NCBI GenBank assembly: GCA_945915475.1
Contig: CAMEFI010000018.1
Coordinates: forward strand, 1-64,000
Source of the DNA: an uncultured Clostridium sp.
GTDB lineage: Bacteria; Bacillota; Clostridia; Lachnospirales; Lachnospiraceae
Length of the DNA: 64,000 nucleotides
Direction of reading: 5' to 3'
Below the pieces are notes generated by a model. The model was not told where the DNA came from. It worked only from the letters and a program-made list of their open reading frames with translations, and did not search any database. A program made the translations under genes and the position numbers. Below, one piece after another: positions 28,127 through 35,585 of the stretch; within the stretch, counting starts at the first letter, position 1; each line of letters opens with the position of its first letter.

Positions 28127-28198
28127 GCACCAGTAGCTCAGTGGATAGAGCAATGGCCTCCGGAGCCATGTGCGGAGGTTCGATTCCTCTCTGGTGCA
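28127..28198 (+). tRNA. tRNA-Arg (anticodon CCG)
   Basis: Full cloverleaf: acceptor GCACCAG / CTGGTGC, D-arm GCTC...GAGC, anticodon stem ATGGC / GCCAT with loop CTCCGGA giving anticodon CCG, and T-arm GGAGG TTCGATT CCTCT. Discriminator base A; the CCA end is not encoded. It reads the rare Arg codon CGG. The RlmH-like gene begins 46 bases downstream with no evident terminator between them. Confidence 0.97.
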
Positions 28199-28244
28199 TT
28201 TTCTATACCCTTTTTTCAAAAAATGTTAAAAAGGAGACAGCTTT

Positions 28245-28682
28245 ATGACATATCATATCCATTGTAATTGCAAAACAATTTCTCCACATTACGGAGAGGC
28301 TATTCAGGAATTTGCAAAACGATTATCCTCTTACTGCAACACCACTCTGAACATATCTTCCAATCTCACAGACTTCCTCTCTTCTTATAAACGGGAACAA
28401 TTAGTAATCTGGGTGCAGTCTGGTCCTTCTACTTATAACTCTGAAGAATTTGCCGGATATATTCACAATCTGCAACAACATGGTCAATCCATCGTACACA
28501 TTTTAATCGGGTATCCTTCCGATGTGCTGAGTACAGTCTATGAAGCCATCCACAAAAACGACCCTCTGTTTTTCCTTTCAATAACCGGATTCCATTTGCC
28601 TAGCGACACAGTTTGCCTGCTCTTTCACGAACAACTATATCGTGCTTATACGATATTGCAAGGGAAAACTTATCACAAATAG
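28245..28682 (+). CDS. Divergent RlmH-like SPOUT protein with intact C-terminal tail
   Basis: A 145-residue protein alignable by eye with RlmH along its whole length. It keeps the N-terminal AIQEFAKRLSSYC block (residues 19-31) and the C-terminal EQLYRAYTILQGKTYHK (129-145), the hallmark YRA...YHK tail of RlmH. Its SAM knot is degraded: IGYPSD (88-93) replaces IGGSxG, and SITGFHLPSDTV (112-123) replaces SFSKMTFPHQMMR, so it is unlikely to bind SAM itself. The next, convergent gene is an RlmH with the opposite pattern. The two may form a heterodimer. AAGGAG precedes the ATG. It follows tRNA-Arg on the same strand and its stop lies three bases from the rlmH stop. Confidence 0.8.
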   Translation: MTYHIHCNCKTISPHYGEAIQEFAKRLSSYCNTTLNISSNLTDFLSSYKREQLVIWVQSGPSTYNSEEFAGYIHNLQQHGQSIVHILIGYPSDVLSTVYEAIHKNDPLFFLSITGFHLPSDTVCLLFHEQLYRAYTILQGKTYHK

Positions 28683-28685
28683 GCA

Positions 28686-29162
28686 TTAGTATCTGTTTTG
28701 TTTTACCTCGCCAATTACATTTGCAATTTCCTCACAAAGCACCATGCGCATCATCTGATGAGGAAATGTCATTTTCGAAAAACTCATGCACAGGTTCGCC
28801 CGTTGTTTTATCCATTTCGGCAATCCAAGAGATCCTCCAATCACATAAGTCACACTACTATATTCTTCATCCAATGCCTTTTGAATGTGCATAGCATGTT
28901 TCTTCGTCGTCAATTCCTTTCCCTCGATACATAATGCAATCACATAATCTCTATTCGCGATCTTTTCTTTCATCTTAGCACATTCTTTTTCCAGAAAACT
29001 TTCTTTGTTCTCATCCTTTAAATTGTCCGGAATCCGGGAATCCGGAAACTCCATAATCTCCAGCCGTTGTCCTTTTCTCCGAATCTCATCCTGCAAATCA
29101 GCAATTTCATCCCGAAAAAAACCATCTTTCACTTTTCCCACACATAAAATTCTATAATTCAT
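28686..29162 (-). CDS. rlmH: 23S rRNA pseudouridine-1915 N3-methyltransferase RlmH, tail-deficient
   Basis: A 158-residue SPOUT methyltransferase of the RlmH family, which methylates pseudouridine 1915 in helix 69 of 23S rRNA. The SAM knot is canonical: VIGGSLGL (107-114) and SFSKMTFPHQMMR (127-139) with the conserved His. The C-terminus is not: where RlmH reads EQxYRAxxIxxGExYHK, this protein has EEIANVIGEVKQNRY, losing Tyr-Arg and the final His-Lys. The N-terminal KRLxxY block is also altered. Other reading frames at the 3' end do not restore the tail. ATG 29162 has AGGTGA eight bases upstream. The convergent neighbour carries the missing tail. Confidence 0.92.
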   Translation of the reverse strand: MNYRILCVGKVKDGFFRDEIADLQDEIRRKGQRLEIMEFPDSRIPDNLKDENKESFLEKECAKMKEKIANRDYVIALCIEGKELTTKKHAMHIQKALDEEYSSVTYVIGGSLGLPKWIKQRANLCMSFSKMTFPHQMMRMVLCEEIANVIGEVKQNRY

Positions 29163-29302
29163 ACTAATTTTCACCTGTATTATGTAAATGTTTTCAAATT
29201 GTTTTTTTCAATGTCATAATTTGTTCATATTTATAGATTATAGTATAAGCATAGTAACTTTTTCATAATTTTTTCATTAATTCTCCCTTATACTATAAAA
29301 AG

Positions 29303-29330
29303 AGCTTGCCGATATAGCAAGCTTTTTTTT
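29303..29330. terminator. Terminator hairpin between putP and rlmH
   Basis: AGCTTGC / GCAAGCT stem with a 7-nt loop, eight Ts on the plus strand and CTTTTTAT on the minus strand. In the minus direction it can end putP transcripts before rlmH. The remaining gap 29163-29302 is AT-rich, with a TATAAT-like box on the minus strand but no clear -35. Confidence 0.75.
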
Positions 29331-29395
29331 ATGAATATTAAGGTGTCAAAAGCTCATTTCCAAAAACTTGAATAAGCCTTTGCTGAACACGATTT

Positions 29396-29430
29396 TTGCG
29401 CTTAGAGGCTCATTGGACCGGTTAGCGCAA
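29396..29430. other. Hairpin in the putP 3' region
   Basis: TTGCGCT / AGCGCAA, 7-bp stem with a 21-nt loop containing ACCGGT, 34 bases downstream of the putP stop. The GC content exceeds that of its surroundings. No gene or tRNA fits here. It might be an intergenic repeat unit or a 3' mRNA stability element. Confidence 0.4.
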
Positions 29431-29463
29431 TGGAATGCGAACAATCTATTTTGTGCAAGCTAT

Positions 29464-31041
29464 TTAGATATCCATTGTCTGCATTTGTTCAAATTCTTTG
29501 ATCATCTCGTCTGATGGCTTTTTCGTAAGTAAAGAAACAATAACAATCAATACCATACTAACTGCAAATCCCGCTACTAAAGAATACAAACCTGTCTGTG
29601 TCGCCAATGTATTCACAATCTCTTTACCCGTTTCGTCCATGGTTCCCGTTGCAAACATCGGAATATAATCCCATACCAACACAGTTGCTGCACCAGAAAC
29701 AATTCCTGCAATTGCACCAGGAAGATTCACTCTTTTCCAATACAAAGAGAGTAATATAATCGGTCCAAATGCAGCACCGAACCCAGCCCATGCATTTGAT
29801 ACAAGACCCATGACAGAACTATTAGGATTCAATGCGATAATATATGCCAAAACTGCTACGATCACAACCGTTACACGACTTACCCGAAGCACCGTCTTAT
29901 CCGATGCGTTCTTTCGAAATACTCCCTTAAACAGATCTTCCGCTACAGAAGATGCTGTTACAAGTAACTGGGAATCTGCAGTTGACATGATAGCTGCCAG
30001 GATTCCACAAAGGAATAATCCCCCAATAAAAGCAAGGTGCAGATCACTTGTAAACACCTTCTTAATCATCTCAATAAATACGTTCTCTGCCGTTATATCA
30101 GTAGTTACTCCTAAAACAGTAGGATACAGATATGCACGTCCCAAAATACCAATTATTACAGCAAAGCTTAGGGAAATCGCTACCCATATGATTGCAATCA
30201 TCTTAGACTTCTTAAGCTCTTTCTCACTAGAAACAGCCATAAAACGCACGAGAATATGTGGCATACCAAAATATCCAAGTCCCCATGCCAACTGGGAAAT
30301 AATATAAACCGGAGAAACCGTAGAGCCGGAATCTTCCATTATATTAAGGAATGAACTTGCTCCTCCTGCTACTCCACTTTCCCCTATTAAAGAAATCACA
30401 TTCTGTGGTCCCACCAATATATAAGTAATAATCGGTACACAAAGAATTCCAATCAACATCAACATACCCTGAATAAAGTCAGTCACACAAACCGCCATAA
30501 AACCACCTAGGAATGTATAGATCAAAATAACCGTTGCACCAATCGTCAGTGCAACCTTGTAATCAATGCCAAATACCGATGAGAATAATTTGCCACCTGC
30601 TGTCAAAGCGGATGCTGTATATACCAAAAAGAAAATTACAATTACAGCAGATGAAGCTACTAACAGAATCTGTTTCCGGTCATGGAACCGATTTTCTAAA
30701 TAAGCCGGAAATGTGAGTGCGTTATTCGCACAAATTGTATAGCGTCTCAATCTGGATGAAACAAACAACCAGTTACATACAGTACCAATAAACAATCCTA
30801 CTGCTATCCATGCCTGGCCGGTACCAAACGCATATACGCTTCCCGGAAGTCCCATTAACAGCCATCCGCTCATATCAGACGCCTGTGCAGAAAGCGCAGC
30901 TACCCATCCGTTTAAATTTCTTCCTCCGAGGAAATAGTCCTCTGAATTTTTGGTTTTCCCTGCATATTTTACTCCAATTACAATCATTACAGCTATATAA
31001 GCTATAAATGCAAGCAAAATCCATACTAGTGAATCTGTCAT
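29464..31041 (-). CDS. putP: Sodium/proline symporter
   Basis: A 525-residue sodium:solute symporter (SSS family) with about 13 transmembrane helices. SEDYFLGGRNLNGWVAALSAQASDMSGWLLMG at the N-terminal end matches PutP, as does the Na+-site region STADSQLLVTASSVAEDLF. It imports proline with Na+ for nutrition or osmoprotection. The start has AAGGAG. It is transcribed alone from a consensus promoter (31075-31103), divergent from the Na/Pi transporter gene. Confidence 0.93.
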   Translation of the reverse strand: MTDSLVWILLAFIAYIAVMIVIGVKYAGKTKNSEDYFLGGRNLNGWVAALSAQASDMSGWLLMGLPGSVYAFGTGQAWIAVGLFIGTVCNWLFVSSRLRRYTICANNALTFPAYLENRFHDRKQILLVASSAVIVIFFLVYTASALTAGGKLFSSVFGIDYKVALTIGATVILIYTFLGGFMAVCVTDFIQGMLMLIGILCVPIITYILVGPQNVISLIGESGVAGGASSFLNIMEDSGSTVSPVYIISQLAWGLGYFGMPHILVRFMAVSSEKELKKSKMIAIIWVAISLSFAVIIGILGRAYLYPTVLGVTTDITAENVFIEMIKKVFTSDLHLAFIGGLFLCGILAAIMSTADSQLLVTASSVAEDLFKGVFRKNASDKTVLRVSRVTVVIVAVLAYIIALNPNSSVMGLVSNAWAGFGAAFGPIILLSLYWKRVNLPGAIAGIVSGAATVLVWDYIPMFATGTMDETGKEIVNTLATQTGLYSLVAGFAVSMVLIVIVSLLTKKPSDEMIKEFEQMQTMDI

Positions 31042-31074
31042 ACTCGTTTTCTCCTTAACACAAAAATATTTTCT

Positions 31075-31103
31075 ATTCTATCACAATTTGATAGAACTTT
31101 CAA
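31075..31103 (-). promoter_or_regulatory. putP promoter
   Basis: Minus strand TTGAAA (31103-31098), 17-base spacer, TAGAAT (31080-31075), about 35 bases before the putP start. The rest of the 226-base divergent gap (31104-31267) is AT-rich; I see several TATAAT-like boxes but no clear plus-strand promoter. Confidence 0.7.
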
Positions 31104-31267
31104 ATTTTTTAAGAATAAATAAATTTCGTAGTGACAAACCATCAAAAAGAATTTATAATATCTGAGTATATGTTTTTACACAGATATAACATAGAATTAA
31201 CTTAAATTCACATAATATTACCATTTACTTATTTTTGTTAAATCTAAGTAAACTCAGGAGGAAAAAA

Positions 31268-33253
31268 ATGGACATATTATCAGTATTACAGCTTTTAGGT
31301 GGTGTAGGATTATTTCTATATGGTATGAACCTCATGGGGGCTTCCTTAGAGAAATTAGCAGGATCCGGATTGGAACGTATTTTAGAGAAGCTTACCACCA
31401 GCAAACACAAAGGTGTCGGTTACGTCAAAGGTTGGGGGCTGGGTGCGGGAGTTACTGCAATTATTCAAAGTTCTGCCGCTACTACCATCATGTTAATTGG
31501 CTTCGTAAATGCCGGTATTATGAAATTAGCCCAGGCTATCCCTGTTGTTATGGGTGCTAACGTTGGTAGTACCATAACAGCGCAGATTCTTCGTTTAGGA
31601 GATTTAGGTTCCGATAACCTGATTCTCAAACTCTTAAAGCCTTCTGCATTTGCCCCTATGCTAGTGGGTATTGGTGCATTTATTCTTTTGTTTACAAAAA
31701 AGAAAAAGGCAAAAGATATAGCAGGAATCATGGTAGGCTTAGGTGTTTTATTCTATGGTATGACTACCATGGAGAGCGTTTTTGCACCGCTGAAAGATTC
31801 TCCTGCTTTTAAACAGGCCTTTACTTCTTTTGAAAATCCAATATTAGGTATTCTGATTGGTCTTGTCATTACAGCAATTATCCAGAGTTCCTCTGCATCT
31901 GTTGGTATTTTGCAGGCATTATCAGCAACGGGAAGTGTCAGCTATGCAACTGCTGTTCCAATTATTATCGGTCAGAACCTGGGTAAATGTATGACCATTA
32001 TCCTTGGAGGTATCGGTGCAAACAAAAAGGCAAAACGGGTATCCTTGAGTTATCTTTTGTTTAATATTTTAGGAGCTATTTTATTCACCGTTGTTATTTA
32101 TGGCATTTATTATACCATTGGCATTGGCTTTTGGAATGATACCGTCAATCGTGGTGATATTGCAAATGTGCATTTCCTCTTTAACTTTTTAACAAGTATC
32201 ATTTTACTTCCATTTAGTCAGAAAGTGGGCGACCTCACCGGTAAATTAATTGGTGATGATGAAATATCCAAGACAGATAAAGAACTTGCAACTTTAGATG
32301 ATATGTTATTAAACACTCCTACTATCGCCTTAGAACAATGTAAGCATGTTATCTGTTCCATGGCAGATGCCATTTATGAAAACTATAAGATTGCTACCGA
32401 TCTGATCTACAACTACGACCCTTCCAAACAGGCGATTCTCGATGAAAATGAATCTTTCATTGACAAATGCGAAAGTGCTCTTTCTTCTTATATCGTTAAG
32501 ATTAATTCAAAGCGGCTTTCAAAGGATGACCGTCTTGTGGTATCCGAGATTCTGAATTCCGTCAGTGACTTTGAACGTATGGGAGATCACTGTATTAATA
32601 TTTTTTATGTAGCCCAGAATAAGAATGCTCAAAACATCCATTTCTCTCCTGCCGGACATCAGGAAGTAGAAACCATTATTCATGCTGTAGACAACACTAT
32701 GAAGACAACCTTTGAAGCTTTCAAGCATGATAATGCCAGTGCCGCTATCCGAATCGAGCCATTGTCAGAGATTATTGATAAATTAAAAGAAGTTATCAAA
32801 TCACATCATGTTGACCGTTTACAATCCGGGGAATGTGGCATTGCAGGTGGCATTGCATTAGTAGACCTTGTAACCAGCTTTGAACGTATTTCTTCTCACT
32901 GTGCAAACATTTCCCTGCATATTGTCAAACGTGTTGGTAACGACCGTAATTTTGATGAAATGCATGGACATGCCAACGATAGTTTTAGTGAAGAATACAA
33001 AGCCTTATATCATTATTATGAATCCCAGTATATTAGCCCGGTTTTGGAAAAATCTGCTATAGAAGAGCCTTTGTCTATTGCAGAATCTAAGTTCTCCGAA
33101 AATGATAATGGGGAGGCAAAAAAATCCGGTGGTAAGAATTCAAAAGCTAATAAAGTCTATACTACAAAGAAAAAGCAGGGCAAAAATGAATCTTCCAAGA
33201 AATATAGCAAAAACCATCCAAAGAAATTATCTGATAAACACAAGAAATCCTGA
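31268..33253 (+). CDS. Na+/phosphate cotransporter with C-terminal PhoU-like domain
   Basis: A 661-residue NptA/PhoU-fusion type transporter. Two Na/Pi-cotransporter repeats each carry the QSS signature (IIQSSAATTIMLIGFVNAG and IIQSSSASVGILQALSATG) within about eight transmembrane helices. From about residue 345 a cytoplasmic PhoU-like helical domain follows (FERMGDHCINIFY; FERISSHCANISL). The last about 45 residues are very rich in Lys. It probably imports phosphate with Na+ under PhoU-type control. AGGAGG stands six bases before ATG 31268. No pho genes adjoin. Confidence 0.92.
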   Translation: MDILSVLQLLGGVGLFLYGMNLMGASLEKLAGSGLERILEKLTTSKHKGVGYVKGWGLGAGVTAIIQSSAATTIMLIGFVNAGIMKLAQAIPVVMGANVGSTITAQILRLGDLGSDNLILKLLKPSAFAPMLVGIGAFILLFTKKKKAKDIAGIMVGLGVLFYGMTTMESVFAPLKDSPAFKQAFTSFENPILGILIGLVITAIIQSSSASVGILQALSATGSVSYATAVPIIIGQNLGKCMTIILGGIGANKKAKRVSLSYLLFNILGAILFTVVIYGIYYTIGIGFWNDTVNRGDIANVHFLFNFLTSIILLPFSQKVGDLTGKLIGDDEISKTDKELATLDDMLLNTPTIALEQCKHVICSMADAIYENYKIATDLIYNYDPSKQAILDENESFIDKCESALSSYIVKINSKRLSKDDRLVVSEILNSVSDFERMGDHCINIFYVAQNKNAQNIHFSPAGHQEVETIIHAVDNTMKTTFEAFKHDNASAAIRIEPLSEIIDKLKEVIKSHHVDRLQSGECGIAGGIALVDLVTSFERISSHCANISLHIVKRVGNDRNFDEMHGHANDSFSEEYKALYHYYESQYISPVLEKSAIEEPLSIAESKFSENDNGEAKKSGGKNSKANKVYTTKKKQGKNESSKKYSKNHPKKLSDKHKKS

Positions 33254-33280
33254 ACATTATACACTGTTTTCTATTCTATT

Positions 33281-33324
33281 AAATGGGCTGACCGCATATC
33301 ACACGTAATGCAGTCAGCCCATTT
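33281..33324. terminator. Bidirectional terminator between Na/Pi transporter and thiN
   Basis: A 17-bp stem with one mismatch (AAATGGGCTGAC... / ...GTCAGCCCATTT) and a 10-nt loop between convergent genes. Confidence 0.9.
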
Positions 33325-33339
33325 GATTTCCATGTGTTA

Positions 33340-34023
33340 TTATCTCCATGTATCTTGACTCTCAATCACAAGTGCCTGACCTTTTCTGATCGTAATAATA
33401 ATCTCATCCTCTGCAATCTCATTACTTATCGTCCGGCTGCTCCCACGATATATCGTCGCATTCGTTAACGGATAACAGGCCCCCTGTAAAGTTACACCCT
33501 CTGTGGTATCCGTCAGGGACAATAAGGATATATACGTTCCAAACTGCTCTTCCCTTCGAATCCGGCACTCTGAATGAAATTTTCCATCTACAATCTGTAT
33601 CCTGTTTGTCTCATCCACAACCTGCATAAAAATGTTGTGTTCAACCGTCTGTTTCAGTAATCCAACATTAGCAAGTACATGATCAAGCCGACTTCCGGTT
33701 GCACCCAATAATGTAATTACCGTAGCATTTTCTTCCATGGCTTCCCATACTGCTATTTCTGTATCTGTAGCATTCTTTTTTGCAGGATGCCGTTCAATTA
33801 CAATTGGCTTTCCCTGTCTTTCCTGCTTCTCATATTGAGCCAGCACATTCATATTTACAGTATCAAAATCTCCCACAACATAATCCGGTATCAGGCCCAG
33901 CTCCTGTGCATATTCTAATCCCTTATCAACAACAAAGAGCCTATCATAGGATAGGCTCCTTATATACTCCCTGGCAAATGTTGCATTCAGATATCCACCT
34001 GTTAGAATCAATATATGTTTCAT
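33340..34023 (-). CDS. thiN: Thiamine diphosphokinase
   Basis: A 227-residue thiamine pyrophosphokinase that converts thiamine and ATP to thiamine diphosphate. It has the N-terminal ILTGG and VDKGLEYAQELGLIPDYVVGDFDTV (substrate and Mg2+), DTEIAVWEAME, LLGATGSRLDHVLANVGLL, and a C-terminal beta-domain. Last gene of the yicC-to-thiN cluster, 12 bases after rpe; AGGAG precedes the ATG. Confidence 0.95.
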   Translation of the reverse strand: MKHILILTGGYLNATFAREYIRSLSYDRLFVVDKGLEYAQELGLIPDYVVGDFDTVNMNVLAQYEKQERQGKPIVIERHPAKKNATDTEIAVWEAMEENATVITLLGATGSRLDHVLANVGLLKQTVEHNIFMQVVDETNRIQIVDGKFHSECRIRREEQFGTYISLLSLTDTTEGVTLQGACYPLTNATIYRGSSRTISNEIAEDEIIITIRKGQALVIESQDTWR

Positions 34024-34034
34024 TCTATTCTCTC

Positions 34035-34691
34035 CTATGCATTTACACTCTCTAATAATCGCCTTGTATTCGCTGCCATATCTCCTTTAAATACAGCAGA
34101 ACCCGCAACAAATACATTGGCTCCGGCATCTCTTACTTTCACTATATTACCAGCCCCGATTCCGCCATCTACCTCAAGCCAGACATCATCTCTTCCGGAA
34201 TCTGCAAGTAACTTCTGTGCCGCAACAATCTTATCCATACTTGTCTCTATAAAACTTTGTCCACCAAATCCAGGATATACACTCATAACCAATACCATAT
34301 CCACCATTTCAACATAGGGCACCAGCACATCCACCGGTGTATCCGGACTAATGGCCAATCCTGCTTTCACTCCCTTTTTATGAATCGCAGAAAGTGTCTC
34401 CTGCACATTCTTACAGGCCTCATAATGCACAGTAATGATATCTGCTCCCGCTTTTACAAAATCATCCAAATAACGGATAGGTTCATCAATCATTAAATGT
34501 ACATCAAAAATAGCATTTGTCACTTTACGAACAGATGCAATAACCGGTGCCCCAAAAGAAATATTCGGTACAAAGCTGCCATCCATTACATCTAAATGAA
34601 TCATCTGTGCCCCTGCTGCTGCAACTACAGCAATATCTTTACCCAATGTTGAAAAATCCGCTGACAATACGGATGGTGCTAAATAATTCAT
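34035..34691 (-). CDS. rpe: Ribulose-phosphate 3-epimerase
   Basis: A 218-residue TIM barrel interconverting ribulose 5-phosphate and xylulose 5-phosphate. It shows APSVLSADF, the metal ligands of HLDVMDGSFVPNISFG, HLMI, VMSVYPGFGGQSF and the C-terminal phosphate loop EVDGGI...AGSAVF. ATG 34691 has AGAGG eight bases upstream; a TTG five codons earlier is less likely. It directly follows rsgA in the operon. Confidence 0.97.
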   Translation of the reverse strand: MNYLAPSVLSADFSTLGKDIAVVAAAGAQMIHLDVMDGSFVPNISFGAPVIASVRKVTNAIFDVHLMIDEPIRYLDDFVKAGADIITVHYEACKNVQETLSAIHKKGVKAGLAISPDTPVDVLVPYVEMVDMVLVMSVYPGFGGQSFIETSMDKIVAAQKLLADSGRDDVWLEVDGGIGAGNIVKVRDAGANVFVAGSAVFKGDMAANTRRLLESVNA

Positions 34692-34706
34692 ATCAATACC
34701 TCTCAA

Positions 34707-35582
34707 TCAATATTTCCTTTTGTCCTTCATTTCCTTAAAAAACAAACAATAATTATCATATCTCGATCTTGCAATTCTCCCATCTTCAACTGCCTGTTTC
34801 ACACCACATTCCTTTTCTCCAATATGATTACAACCGGCAAATCTGCAATATGGCTCATATGCATCAAACTCTCGATAATACTTTTTTAAATCCTCTGCTT
34901 CCACATCATAAAAATAAATGGAACTGAAACCCGGTGTATCCATAAGATATGTTTCTTCGCCAATTGGTAATATCTCTGAATGTCTGGTTGTGTGCTTTCC
35001 TCTTTGAATCTTTGTACTGATAGCCCCGGTATCCATATTCGCATCCGGATTCAGCATATTCATGATAGAAGACTTACCTACACCCGAAGGACCTGCCAGG
35101 GCAGTTGTCTTTCCTGCAAGTACTTCTCTAATTACATCCATTCCATGTTCTTCGTAAGTACTTGCTTCTAATACACGACAACCACTGTTACAATATATCT
35201 TCCAATATTCCTTCATAACATCCTGCGTAATCAAATCCATCTTATTAAAACATATGACCGTTGGTACTTTCTGCTGTTCCATCATGATCAGAAAGCGGTC
35301 CAGGAGATTAAAGTTCGGATTAGGCGACGCCGCTGCAAAAACAACAAGTGTCTGATCTACATTTGCTACCGCCGGACGAATCAGTTCAGAGTGTCTCGGC
35401 AAAATACGTTCTATATTTCCTAAATGTTCCTCTTCATTCAAAACCGTGATGTCAACATCATCCCCAACCAATGGTTTCACTTTCTGATTACGGAACTTTC
35501 CTTTTGCCTTGCACTCATAGGTATTTCCGTTTGCATATACGTAATAAAATCCAGCAATTCCTTTGATTATCTTTCCCTTCAT
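34707..35582 (-). CDS. rsgA: Small ribosomal subunit biogenesis GTPase RsgA
   Basis: A 291-residue circularly permuted GTPase acting late in 30S assembly. N-terminal OB fold (residues 1-65), then G4 (CFNKMDLI), G5, G1 (GPSGVGKSSIMN), G3 (DTPGFSS), and a C-terminal zinc motif (CRFAGCNHIGEKECGV). GGAG for its start lies in the last codons of prkC, six bases before ATG. Its place next to prkC/stp is conserved in Firmicutes; RsgA is a known substrate type of that kinase. Confidence 0.97.
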   Translation of the reverse strand: MKGKIIKGIAGFYYVYANGNTYECKAKGKFRNQKVKPLVGDDVDITVLNEEEHLGNIERILPRHSELIRPAVANVDQTLVVFAAASPNPNFNLLDRFLIMMEQQKVPTVICFNKMDLITQDVMKEYWKIYCNSGCRVLEASTYEEHGMDVIREVLAGKTTALAGPSGVGKSSIMNMLNPDANMDTGAISTKIQRGKHTTRHSEILPIGEETYLMDTPGFSSIYFYDVEAEDLKKYYREFDAYEPYCRFAGCNHIGEKECGVKQAVEDGRIARSRYDNYCLFFKEMKDKRKY

Positions 35583-35585
35583 TTA

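Noticed and set aside
28686-28740. A frameshift at the 3' end of rlmH hiding a normal YHK tail
   Set aside because: I read the other frames there and none encodes YRA...YHK; the loss looks real at the sequence given.
29396-29440. Partial tRNA gene behind putP
   Set aside because: The GGTTAGCGC stretch resembles a D-arm but no anticodon arm, T-arm or acceptor pairing follows.
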